Assembly (NCBI GenBank): GCA_009760855.2
Contig: WPIO01000011.1
Span: 2,944,001 to 3,008,000, forward strand
Direction of reading: 5' to 3'
Length of the DNA: 64,000 bases
Source: Cristatella mucedo
Taxonomy: Eukaryota; Bryozoa; Phylactolaemata; Cristatellidae
The translations under genes were made by a program, and so were the position numbers. This document shows positions 11,209 through 20,806 of this stretch, piece after piece. Position 1 is the stretch's first letter; every line of letters starts with the position of its first letter. Below the pieces are notes generated by a model that did not search any database, was not told the DNA's origin, and saw only the letters and a program-made list of their open reading frames with translations.

Positions 11209-14200
11209 ATTGTAGTGTATATATATATATATATATTGTAGTATATATATATATATATATATATATGCACTCAATGCCCAGCCGTCCCACTGCCGACGCA
11301 GCATGCTGCATTGCACAGCCCAGAGTTCCGAAAGTCTTTTCTCCCCGAGTTTCGTTGCTGAATCCGGCATCGGTCACAAACGTTGACCGCCACATTCCTG
11401 CGGCGCCAGCCAGCCAGCACGGGGATGCTGCGCTAAGCTTTCAGCTTTCAGGTCGTCAGTTGAATACCTGCGTCAGCATGACGGTTAGTGCCGGATCGCT
11501 CTCGTATACGGTCTCTATTCTCGACGACTGTTCGCATCGGCGGTCATTGGTGGAGACGGCGGCGAAGGTGCCACCATTAAGATCGACGTTGCTGCCAGGA
11601 GCAGGGTTTTTCCCTCGGGGCAGCGCCTGTGATGCATGACACTGGGTCGGCAAGAGGCTGGAATGACAAGATAGGCAGCACGCTCGTCAGTGGGCTGACC
11701 AGCTGCCGGGGGGGGGGGTGGTGGTGGTGGTGGTTCGAGGGAGTGCACACACAAACCGTGGACTGGCAGCAGTAGCAGCATCGCACAGTAAAATTGTGCA
11801 TTCACGCAGATGCACAGACACAAAATGCCGATGTCGATGTCGACTATCAACCGTCTCCTTCACGGCTTCCAGGTCAGCACCCTTATCTAGCGTCCCTTGT
11901 ACTAGCTGTCTAGCGAATCACTTTTCTAGCTTCCTATTCAGCAAGAAGATAAGACCCGAGTCATCACTGACAACCCAAGGTAACTTCTCCACTGGTCTAC
12001 AGACCATCCTCTCCGGGCTTTACCACTCAATGTCCATTCTGTCGGCTGTTGCAGTCACAACGAGTAAAATGTAACCACTTACGAGAATTCTCTGCTGCAA
12101 TAAATCTAGCCCACACGCCTGCGTTGCAGGTGTGCCTGCTTCACTTGCCTTGCAGACATCATGGTGCCACTGATGCACACTAACGAACGCTAGCAACTTG
12201 AAAACACTATTAAGTCAAGCTTGTCGTGCAAATGGCCGTCGCATAAAAAAACAGGCTCGGACGGAGCACACACAGCAGATGAGTCAGATGTCCTTAGGCA
12301 CATACGTTCACAGCATACGGTTCTTGACATGACCTGCTTGTATACCTACCTCGTCTTGGGGAACACATCTTCAGAGGCAGACAGCACAATGCAAGCAGTG
12401 GCCCTCAGTGGTTCCTTGCTGCTATTTACAGCATGGATGAACATAGTTATGTTGACGATTTCCTTAGTGAGATTCCCTAGGGGAAAAGCGATCCCAGGAG
12501 TCAGTTACACGTGCTGTACAGGCGCGCGAGCGGGTGCCAGAGTGCGGGTGCAGAACGTTGCATGGCACGTGACAGTCGTACCTTTCAGGCCGAGTTCACC
12601 TGCAAGCACAGAGGTCACCACTGTCGTGACGTTCTGCTGAAACAAGGCTGGCACTGGCTCGTATATGGCCACCGAGAGCGAGGCAGAGTACGAACTGCAA
12701 CGGACATCAACAGCACAGCTGAATTAGACATAGGCTCATGCCGATTAGCAACGAGCAGACAAAACACGAGGCACAGCACTGGCCTGATGCTGCTCGCCCC
12801 GACCAAGGTCTGGCCGAGGTCGTGGACTCGAGCCCTGTGGCATATGTGAAGCGCCTGAATAGAGATTAAGTTTTCTTAGGGCGCTATACAAATGAATTAT
12901 ATTTACATATAAGCCCACAAGTGCAGGCATTAATTAGCCTGACTGACCTATGCACACAGCAGCGAGCAGCAACTGGGTCTACACTGTTACGCCGGGTTAA
13001 TTCGAGACTCGCTTGGCTATGACGGTTAGCACTGATGGGGAATGCGCCAAAAAAGCTCACAACTTCTACGGTACCAGAGGTACCACCTTACAGAGCTGCT
13101 GACCAAAGACATGCCACGTCAACCAAATTCACATCAAAGATGTGTAACTCCCAAAAATCACACACCCCAAGGCAAGAACGTGTTCACCCGAGTTTGGCAC
13201 ATACGAGTTTTTGATCCGAGCGTGCTGAAATTGTGGATTTCATAATCAACCAAATGATGTACTACTTTAATGATGTTGTACAAGTATGTACACATTTCAT
13301 TATTATTATCATGGATCAAAAAATATAACATCATGCACTAAGGGCAGAAGACAAATCGCTGACTCATTCGACAGCCCCCAGCAGCACAACCAAAGCAAGC
13401 AATTTAAAAAAGCAGAACCGGAAAAGAAAATGGGGCTACAGGGCACACACTGTTGCCAAGACCGACAGCATCAATCAGACGACCCTCCACTAGTCGGTGT
13501 ATTGAAGATGTGCCAGCTTAGGGACCATCGCCAGTGCTCTGCACTACCTGTAAGACGACGTCCCATTGCGTGACGATGGCTGCTGCAGCCAATAGAGGTC
13601 AGCCAACTTTTGGGGCAGCTGAGTCACTGATGAAGACACTGCTGGCTCTTTAATGCAGAAGCTAACCCGCTCCATGTTCTTGAGTATGCGGTTCCAGTCC
13701 TGGCAGCGGAGAAAAACAAAAGGAACACTTGATGACTAAACGTATTTCTGCACGCCATGTTTTGGCTCGTCACAGGTTACTAGTGTAATCAGCCCGAAAA
13801 GCAAGAGTAGCAAACGAGTACCAGCCAGCAGAGATAAAATAGCTACCCGCATGGCAATGCTAGGATCAACTGCTGAATCTGTGGGGTGCACAGACGAGCT
13901 AAAATACTTTCCCTAAACACACCCCACAATCTGCTCCCATGCGTGAGCCCAAGCAAGCAGGGCTCACAAAGGGCACTTAGTGCCATGGGAGTGGTCCAAG
14001 CTGATCCTCCAGGCTTGGCAATGTACTTCATAAAAGAAAGTCAAAGCAATTTGCTACTACATGCCAATTGCATATGCAGGAGGATATCTGCATGCACTTC
14101 CTGCACACGAACGAACAGCAAAGGTGGCTGCAAGGGCCTGCAATAGCCTAGACCTTCAGCGATGACATGGCACGAGGCTAGAACCCAAAGAACACGTTCT

Positions 14201-17200
14201 CACAGAACAGATAACCCACGGATCCCTCCTAGCCTTCTAGCAAGTCAAACTCTCTTAAAACTCCCTTGCTGCATATATTACTGACAATTGTCTGTCGTGA
14301 GAATCAGACCAGTTGCCAAACTAGATCACTTCCCACCGACCTGCACTGGTTTCCTTTCAAGCAGCGCGTCGACTTCAAGGTTTTGTCACTCACTATTAGG
14401 TATTATCCATTCATCATTCCCTTTCCGTTTTCTTGTTCCAGCGGGACCTACGGGAGCTACTCCAAAATCAAGCTACGCATCTTACCACCTACTCTTCTGA
14501 CCTCGATCGTTTAGCTCTACCTCGAACCAATCTCCAATCCTTCGTTGGCCGTGCCTTTAGTTTGTATGCTCCCAAAGCTTGGAGTTCACTCCGGACTGAC
14601 GTCACGAAGTCCCCTGACTTAACATTTAAACCGAAGCTAAAACGCACCTTTTCTCCACAGCATATGATGGGTCCTGTTAAATTATCTTATGTGTGCACAT
14701 GCGTGCTGACATTGTGCATGTTACTGCTAACCGTGATTAAGGCCCATAGAATAGGATATCACTTCTATGCTGACGATACTCAGTTGTATTTGTCATTTAA
14801 ACCGTCGGAATCTGCTGCAGCAACTGAGAAACTGAATGCTTGCCTTGCCGATATTCGATCCTGGATGTCGGAAAACTTCCTGAAATTAAATGACGATAAA
14901 ACCGAACTGCTTCTCATAGGACACCCTAAGCGTGTGGCTGGATTAAAAGGCTTTGCTGCTCTAATAGGTGATGCTATTGTGCGACCTTCACCACGTGCTA
15001 GTAATCTAGGTGTCGTGTTCGACAGCTGCCTCAATTTCAAAAGCTTCATTCAGAAGACTGCCTCTACAGCTCCCACAGTGGCTTGTAAAAAATTTAACTA
15101 GCTCTTTAGTTCTGTCTCGGCTTGATTATTGTAATTCCCTTTTGGCTGGGCTGCCAAAGAAAGCTATTATGCCACTACAGCGGACTATGAATATGGCTGC
15201 AAGGCTGGTCTTCAAGTCCCAGCGGTTTGAGCACGTGTCACCTCTGCTGCAAGAGCTAGGATGGTTGCCGGTTGAGCAAAGGATACAGAGCAAAGTTCTT
15301 ACGCTGACCCACAAGGCCCGCCACGGCTTGGCTCCTTCGTACCTAGCTGAACTGCTGCATCAGTTTCAGCCTGTTCGCGCCCTCAGGTCCTGTGTGGACA
15401 ATAAATTAGCTGTCCCATTCCTTCGCTTAAAGACAGTTGGCGACAGAAGCTTTAGCTCTGCAGGTCCTAGACTGTGGAACTCGCTTCCACACTTCTTACG
15501 CAACGACATCTACTCTCCAACTGCCGACTATGGCACATCTTTTTCAGCGATCCTGAACTGCTACTTCTATGCTACTCGCTACCTCAACTGGCCTCCTGAC
15601 TCTGCTATGCTTCCCACTTTCTCTTTGTTGCGTGAGACTACCTGGCGTCTTGAACTACCTGAAGTCTGTTGGCTACCGAATGCGTACCGAAAGCCGCTTA
15701 GGCTGTGAGTGCGCTATACAAAACTCTCCTGTGTAACACCCACACGGTCTTTATGACTTTGTGGAGTTACTGACGGAGATACATACATACAACCGTACCG
15801 ACATGCCTTTTTTTACAGTTATATAAAGGACCCAGAAAGAGTGTAAGTTCTCTTAAGGGCGCTATCCACATTTTTTTATCATTACAACCATAGGATGCTT
15901 GTAACCCGGACTACATCCAACAGAAAGCAAAATATCACTGCATATGTGTGCAATGGTTAGAGTTGGGGCACTGGCAGCCAGGCACATTGTTGTTCAGGAA
16001 CATGATGATTACGTTGCATAATCCAATATTTTCTAATCGTTGGGACATTTAATGTGATGACCAGCACGTCATTATATGGTGGCAGCATTGGCAGTGAGTT
16101 GAACTCTCCTGCCACACCCTGTGCACCAAACCAAGTGCACGGGTAGCAGGGGCCAAGTAAAAAAAAAAACGGCAGCCTCAATCCAAACACATCTGAAGTA
16201 TCAAACAGCCCCACAAATCTAACAGCAGAAAAAATGTAGCCGGTTCAATGAGGCCTCATTTACACTCAGGTGCGAAAAATCCTCGAACCGTGGCCGCCGC
16301 TGCGGCTGTAAATTCGTTTGGGCAAGAAGGGGGTTTTCTATGAAACAAGGTCAAGGCTAGCCATGACTAAAGCCATGCAAAGTATGGGGGAATATTTATT
16401 GACAGCCCCAAAACAAACACATATGCTGCTGGTACGTACTTAAGAGTGATTACAGCCCGCCACTATTCTTTATGACCTCACTCATCTCGCCAGGCATTGA
16501 GGCCATAAGCATCTGTTCCTGCTATAGCAGGTTCCACTGAGCCTGAGTTTTGCTGAAAAGATCGGCTACTGGTGCAGGCTGAGCATCCTCAGGCTCAGCC
16601 ACCGGTCAATATTGCTCCACAGTCGTTCTACGGTGCTCAAATCAGGCGACTGGCTGGGCCACTGCACCAGTGCCAAACAAGGATTCGTCAAGAAGTACTA
16701 TGCACCAAGTTATTGTTAGTCAAGCAGGCTGGATTTCAAGGCACACATCCTCTGCTTGGGGGTCGTTACATTTGGCAGCTAGATTTGGCACCTGGTGGAA
16801 AATGATAGGCCAGAGGAATACTTTTCGACGAATCCTAGTTTGGTGCAAGCACTGTGGCCCAGCCAGCTCAAATCAGTCACATGATTTGAGCCCCATGGAA
16901 CGACCAAGGAGCGATATCGACAGGCGGCTGGCTGAGTCATAGAGTTCGAGGCCTACAAACAATAGTAGCCGACCTTGTGAGTACAACTCAGGCAATTCGT
17001 GGAACGTGCAACAGAAGAAGAGGCAATCCAAGAAGAAACTGGTGACCTCTATGGCAGGCCAGCCAGTCAAGAGAGATAATAAAGAATTTGTGGTGGGATT
17101 TTGTCACACTAAACGAATACATATTACCAGCATATGTGATGGTTTCTGGGTTATCAATACATACTTTCACATGCTCCGCATAACTTAAGTATGCCTAGCA

Positions 17201-19862
17201 TCGTAGAAAACCACCTCATTTCCAAATTGGTTTTACAGCCACAGCTGTGGTGGGCATACTTCGAGCATTTCTTTGAGTGCATACAGCTGCAGCAGAGCCT
17301 CAATGGCTACCACCACCGATTGCTGTGGGCAATAAAGGATCTCCCACGACAGGATCCGACCCACGACCTCGATCGTGAAGTGGGAGCAAGTTACCATCGG
17401 GCGGATGAAGGGGGAAGATCTGCCAGCACCTGAAATGCCACATGTGATGTCAAAACGTCATTTAACTGTTTCAATTTCTCAATCGCAATTCTGCATGGTC
17501 TCAGTACACGAGTAGCATGTCTAGTACGGAAGGTTGTATACCAAGACGTCCAACCGCCTCGTGAAGGAGAAGCTAAATTCATGCAAGACCAGAATCCACT
17601 CTTCTATAGACAGCCTGCCATTAGTTTCACTTTACTGAAATAAAAGATTTAACATGTGCAAACACAAAATATCAAGTACCAACTAGCTAGATAGACCTAA
17701 AGCTGCTAATATGGGGTACTTTGTACCACGGCTTTCTCCAGTGGTCAGCAATGACGTAGAGGCATTAGCTTATGGCATTGAACAAATATTCGGTTCCAAT
17801 CAGGAAATTTCAGTGTTGCATAACAATGTGGGCATGAATGTCCGCTGACACTGTGGTCAGCCTAGCCTGGCTAATGAGCTGGGTCTATTGGGCAAGCACA
17901 TAATTTTTTTTCACTCTATAACGTACGACTTGGATCGTTGAGTGCTCAAATCTTCACACTCTCATTCTGTTTTTGACCTTGTCATAAGTGAGGCGTTCGC
18001 AGAGCTTTGATAGCACGAAGCACCCAGCCTTCAACTTCAGTCTCTTCCTGCTACTGAGCTCGTCACATGCAGCGTTCAGTTGAGTTATGGCAGCGTGACA
18101 CTGTGACACGGCCACGTGACACTGTTGGCTGTTTTCCTTGTAGTTGTCTGCGCTAGGCACGCTTATATTCTGCTCGCTCTTGTCCTTATTGCTCTCGATT
18201 CGTCGGTCCAGAGGGAGGAGACCACAGACTTTACATGAAAATTAACCTGCACCAGAAAAATAGCGGGAAACCAACGCCGCTTTCGAAAGTGGGTCTGAAT
18301 GTCCTCTGACCTACCTGGTGAGCACGACCCCTCGCTACCATCCTCTAGAGACATTAGCTAAAGGAGCACAATCTGTATAGGAGGGAAAATGAAAACACAT
18401 TTTAAAATTACATTTAATATTTTTTCTTAGAAAACAAACATGTATCTACTTTTGTAAAATGTATCCATTAACACTTATGTAGCAAATCAGCATTGCCTTG
18501 TGTGCAGGGACCATACAGACGTGCTGACAAAGTTTAAATTTATATTAACTGTATTGTAAGTCCTGTGAAGAATGACACGGCAGATCTATTTGTGCATGAC
18601 CAATGCATAGCTAAGGCAGTCGAAGCAAGGTTAGTGGCAGCATGCACAGTGTCAGCACGCATAAGCACACCAATGACGAATCACGGGGACCCACTAAATG
18701 CTGTCCTAAATAGGTGTGTTTTTAAGTTCCTTTTAAATGTGGTCAGGTCAGGGGATGTTCTGACGCAGGTCGGGAGTGAGTTCCAGGCTTTGGGAGCATA
18801 TGAACTAAAGGTGCAGTCTCCGAAGGATCCGAGATTTGTACTAAGTATGGGTAAACAGTTAGATTCCGAAAAACAGATGGTATGATGCTTAGCCTGGTGG
18901 GGAAGTAGATCTGGGAGATAGGCTGGAGTCAAAGAATGAAGTGACCTAACAGTGAGCGAAAAAACCTTGAAGCCGACGTGTTGCTTGACATGGAGTCAGC
19001 GCAGGTCGGCGAGAAGTGGTGCGATGTGGCAACTGTGATGCTCACGGCAGACAAGCCTGCTGCAGAGTTTGGCACCAGCTGTAAGCGCTCGAGTGCACAG
19101 GCCGGTAGACCAGCAAGCAGAAGAAAATGTGCAGCCACCATTGCTTCCCCCTACGAATTTTGAAGACGGTGCATGTGCAGGCATCTCGAGGGCCAATGCA
19201 TTGTACACAGCCTGAATGAAGCTGCAGTTCGCTAGCTTCTTTGCACAGCGAGAACAGCTTCCAGAAACGAACCTTCATGCATGAGGCATTTGCTGTCAGT
19301 CCATTTGATATGCACGAGTAAAGCAAAATGCTGGTCGCACAGTAATGTAAGATAACGAGCCAATTACACACAGTACTCAATCGTGGACACACTTGCTAAA
19401 TCAAGCGATACAGAAGGAGCAGAGTAACTCTCTCTCTCTCGTCAATATACTTGCCAAGAACTTCCATTCCGCAATAAACACAACCAAACATCTGCCTAGA
19501 GCAGCTAATAAGACGCACCTTCCTAAGGATTCGTCTCGCGGCCGAAGATTAAGAAGCCAAATTCGCCATGCTGGAGGAGCAGCACAGGGTGAGCAACTCC
19601 CCGTGCAAACGGCGTCGACAGGCAGACAGACCGCAATTGAGGCAAAACAGTAGCAGCAGCAGCAGTCGGAAGCAATTACGAAGGGAACAATTACCCAGGT
19701 AATGTCCGGATTCTCAATCTGGTGAGTACTTATATACAGTCCTCCGTAGACGAACGCGGCTGCGACCATTAGCAGGCATCCGGTGAACAGTACCAGCGGC
19801 GGCCTGCTCACCACGCACGTCCGGAGATTGTCAAAGGGACGACACTCGCAACGCTTCTTCAT
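10661..19862 (-). CDS. TMEM248: TMEM248-like transmembrane protein (whole gene model, 7 exons)
   Basis: Seven exons join into about 310 residues; human TMEM248 has 314. Introns are GT-AG and phases agree at each join (0, 2, 1, 2, 0, 0). Residues 21-44 form an N-terminal membrane segment after a conserved SRPPLV stretch, and residues about 259-280 form a second one near the C-terminus. Between them lies a lumenal or extracellular region with sequons at N101, N128, N146, N153 and N162, and cysteines C71, C173, C193 and C228 that line up with cysteines of the human protein as I recall it. The family includes TMEM219, a reported IGFBP3 receptor; the role of TMEM248 itself is poorly known. The gene is divergent from the MNT homologue. 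Intron 1 (about 6 kb) is full of transposon remnants. Identity rests on recalled family sequence and is strong for exons 1-6; the last short exon is less certain. Confidence 0.9.
10841..10981 (-). CDS. TMEM248: TMEM248-like exon 6 (C-terminal membrane segment)
   Basis: Acceptor CTCCTTGCTTGCAG, donor GTAAGT, both in phase 0. It encodes residues 251-297. IHLISSSYFMFVM matches LHLMHTSYFLFVM of human TMEM248 and leads into the C-terminal membrane segment, followed by basic cytosolic residues (RSRAARLF). Confidence 0.95.
11095..11158. repeat. long hairpin with AT core
   Basis: Arms 11095-11116 (CCGGATAAGCCAAAAACTAG...) and 11137-11158 are reverse complements with one mismatch in 22, around a self-complementary AT run. 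It lies in intron 5 of the TMEM248-like gene. Confidence 0.9.
11160..11275. repeat. (TA)n microsatellite bounded by inverted repeat
   Basis: AT/GTAT dinucleotide repeats are flanked by ATTGAGTGCAT (11160-11170) and its complement ATGCACTCAAT, adjacent to the previous hairpin. The Tyr-Ile repeat frames here are artefacts. Confidence 0.85.
11468..11657 (-). CDS. TMEM248: TMEM248-like exon 5
   Basis: Acceptor CTTGTCATTCCAG; the first C completes a serine codon from exon 4. The exon encodes residues 188-250 and ends in-phase at CAG before GTATTC. C193 (in PTQC) and C228 (in DRRC) line up with cysteines of the human protein, and the end (DPALTVMLTQ) matches NPKLTVIVPD. The middle is Gly/Asn/Ala-rich and diverged. 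Other acceptors lie nearby, so the 5' edge could shift by one or two codons. Confidence 0.85.
12350..12476 (-). CDS. TMEM248: TMEM248-like exon 4
   Basis: Acceptor CGCTTTTCCCCTAG, donor GTAGGT. It encodes residues 146-186 with sequons at N146, N153 and N162 and the motif ATACIVLSAS...VFP. This matches VVFTACMTLTAS...VFP in human TMEM248 and is the most diagnostic part of the gene. It ends in phase 2. Confidence 0.94.
12582..12694 (-). CDS. TMEM248: TMEM248-like exon 3
   Basis: Acceptor GTTGATGTCCGTTGCAG, donor GTACGA. Its first base completes a serine codon begun in exon 2, and it ends in phase 1. It encodes residues 108-144, a beta-rich stretch including SLSVAIYEPV and a sequon at N128. It aligns with the human segment around SVSITLTLDPLKPF and HLYSTILG. 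Confidence 0.92.
12788..12905 (+). mobile_element. SINE1 copy, 5'-truncated
   Basis: Lies in intron 2 of the TMEM248-like gene, antisense to it. It has CTCGCCCCGACCAAGGTC, the B-box region and the full tail GAATAGAGATTAAG ... CTATACAAATGAATTAT. Confidence 0.85.
13548..13699 (-). CDS. TMEM248: TMEM248-like exon 2
   Basis: The exon follows the acceptor TTTTCTCCGCTGCCAG and ends TACAG before GTAGTG, in phase 2. It encodes residues 57-106, opening with DWNRIL and containing SFCIKE, which match EDWNTFLL and LCVSE in the human protein. A sequon lies at N101. The run of Ser/Gln/Leu in the middle is a poorly conserved lumenal linker. Confidence 0.9.
14240..14734 (+). mobile_element. LINE B fragment (5' part of a split copy)
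   Basis: Contains CTGCACTGGTTTCCTTTCAAG (LHWFPFK), the AAGCTTGGAGTTCACTCC block and CATATGATGGGTCC. It stops at 14734 where LINE A begins and resumes at 15791. It lies within TMEM248-like intron 1. Confidence 0.8.
14735..15790 (+). mobile_element. LINE A copy 1, 5'-truncated (L2/CR1 clade)
   Basis: Starts inside the reverse transcriptase ([22 protein letters not shown] is the catalytic box) and runs to the 3' end, a GATACATACATAC tail. It is flanked by AACCGT at 14729-14734 and 15791-15796, a likely target-site duplication. Against copy 2 at 38.7 kb it lacks about 41 bp near 15070 (between ACAGCT and CACAGTGG), which shifts the frame, and it has a short insertion near 15650. Otherwise the two are very similar. 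Confidence 0.93.
15791..15890 (+). mobile_element. LINE B fragment (3' tail of the split copy)
   Basis: After LINE A, the tail AAAGGACCCAGAAAGAGTGTAA ... TTCTCTTAAGGGCGCTATCC completes the LINE B copy interrupted at 14734. Confidence 0.7.
16450..16775 (-). mobile_element. Tc1/mariner-like transposase fragment
   Basis: Reverse-strand translation near 16680-16600 reads LVQWPSQSPDLSTVERLW, the Tc1 signature around the third catalytic residue (usually WPAQSPDLNPIE.LW). Frames are broken. Related to the fragment at 44240-44560. Confidence 0.8.
16790..17085 (+). mobile_element. Tc1/mariner-like transposase fragment, opposite orientation
   Basis: GCACTGTGGCCCAGCCAGC and GATTTGAGCCCCATGGAACG repeat the WP.QSPDL.P.E segment on the plus strand, followed by DIDRRLAES and AATTCGTGGAAC (REWN). 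With the preceding fragment it forms an inverted pair. Confidence 0.75.
17090..18550. other. intron 1 of TMEM248-like gene, nothing recognised
   Basis: Short frames on both strands without family similarity. A tRNA-like reverse B box (GACAGGATCCGACCCACGAC) near 17350 may be a SINE scrap. Confidence 0.4.
18560..19160 (-). mobile_element. LINE B 3' fragment
   Basis: Reverse-strand translation reads LCREHHSCHIAPLLADLR, then TPAYLPDLLPHQAKHHT, then [18 protein letters not shown] and [19 protein letters not shown], in normal L2 order. 5'-truncated, without the final tail. Confidence 0.88.
19695..19862 (-). CDS. TMEM248: TMEM248-like exon 1 (N-terminus, first membrane segment)
   Basis: This exon encodes residues 1-56. 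The ATG at 19862 has A at -3, and it sits 16 nt downstream of a good acceptor (CAATTGTAG, ends 19878), so a 5' UTR intron is likely. The first 20 residues are basic and cysteine-containing. Residues 21-44 are hydrophobic and form the first membrane segment. The exon ends in-phase at TGG before GTAATT. It aligns with the start of vertebrate TMEM248 through the SRPPLV motif and the following hydrophobic run. Confidence 0.9.
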
Positions 19863-20239
19863 GTTGCAAAGTCAGGCCTACAATTGGGAATTGGCGAACA
19901 ACGCATGGCGGAGCGAACGAAGCCGGGCCGGGCCGTAAGCCTGCCGTCGGACGGCCTACGGGATCCGATTCTTGCAAACGAGTAGCCGGCCGGCCCGGGA
20001 ATACCACTGGCAAGCTACGCAGACCAAAAGCTTTCGGAATAGCGGGGGGGGGGGGTAGCGAGAACGTGCGGTGAACATGCACGATGCCGTTAGCGGGTAA
20101 GGCGTTCGGAAATCCACGAAACTACCTGAAATAGCAAAGAGCCGCAAGCATCAGCAGCTGATGGTGATGGGAGAAACAGATGCAGCACTCTGGGAGGATG
20201 AGGGCATAGCGAATGACAAGTATTGAACAGGCTTGGAAC

Positions 20240-20740
20240 TTACAATTCGTGAAGGTTTACATCCGCCGTAGATACCGCGTCAGAACATCTGTCAGGTTAG
20301 CTCGACGTCTGTGACTGCAGCGGTCTCAGTGCGCTTCCGGCGGAAGTTTGGATGTAGCAGTTTTAAATATGGCACCGAGGGCTAAAAATAACAGTACACC
20401 ATTCGGTGTTTTCAAACGAGAAAAAGCAGATAAATAATAAGATATGAAATTTCACATGAAAAGCGGAAGATTCGAGCTCTGGCCACTCCTCGACTCGAAA
20501 ACAAAATCACATGATTGCCACGGTGCTCGTTTAAGCTCGTTCCTATTGGTCGTGTGACCGACGCGTCAATCAATATCCACGTGCGATGGTTTAGATAGCC
20601 CAGCGCCTCGCCATCTACAGCTATCTCGTAAGTGCACGCCAGCGTGCTTCGCAAATGGAACGGGCAAGCAATATGCTGTCGTGCTAAAGAGTTTTACGAC
20701 GGCAGCAGGGCACGGTCTGCTTTATCCTCAAGCCCGAGAA
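20240..20740. promoter_or_regulatory. likely bidirectional promoter between TMEM248-like and MNT-like genes
   Basis: The two start codons are 877 bp apart in divergent orientation. The interval holds CTTCCGG (20334-20340) directly followed by CGGAAG (20341-20346), a pair of inverted ETS-like sites. It also has an inverted CCAAT box (ATTGG, 20545-20549) and a CACGTG E-box (20578-20583). No TATA box at a sensible distance is evident. The composition suits a housekeeping CpG-type promoter; transcription start sites cannot be placed from sequence alone. Confidence 0.6.
20244..20350 (-). other. putative TMEM248-like 5' UTR exon
   Basis: A strong donor (AATT before GTAAGT, intron starting 20243) lies upstream of the coding exon, and an acceptor ends at 19878, just before the ATG. 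Together they suggest a non-coding first exon. The 5' edge is not defined by sequence; the upper bound is placed near the paired ETS-like motifs. Confidence 0.45.
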
Positions 20741-20806
20741 TGAGTCTTGAGACGTTGCTTGCGGCGGCCGAATATCTCGAATGGAGGTCAGGCGTCGAGT
20801 CCAGAG
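20740..20806 (+). CDS. MNT: MNT-like exon 1: SIN3-interaction domain
   Basis: The ATG (A at -3) opens 22 codons ending in phase 1 before GTAAGC. The first 15 residues form the amphipathic SID helix with the ETLL..A..LEW pattern shared by MNT and MXD proteins; it binds the PAH2 domain of SIN3. An open frame continues upstream to 20632, but homology places the start at this methionine. Confidence 0.93.

Noticed and set aside
11074-11395. Tyr-Ile repeat frames
   Set aside because: Translation of AT repeats on both strands; likewise 22401-23025.
12000-12105. Possible extra TMEM248-like exon (frame reading YILLVVTATADRMDIEW)
   Set aside because: It has plausible splice signals, but exon 4 joins exon 5 (11657) directly in phase with conserved cysteines, so it is not needed.
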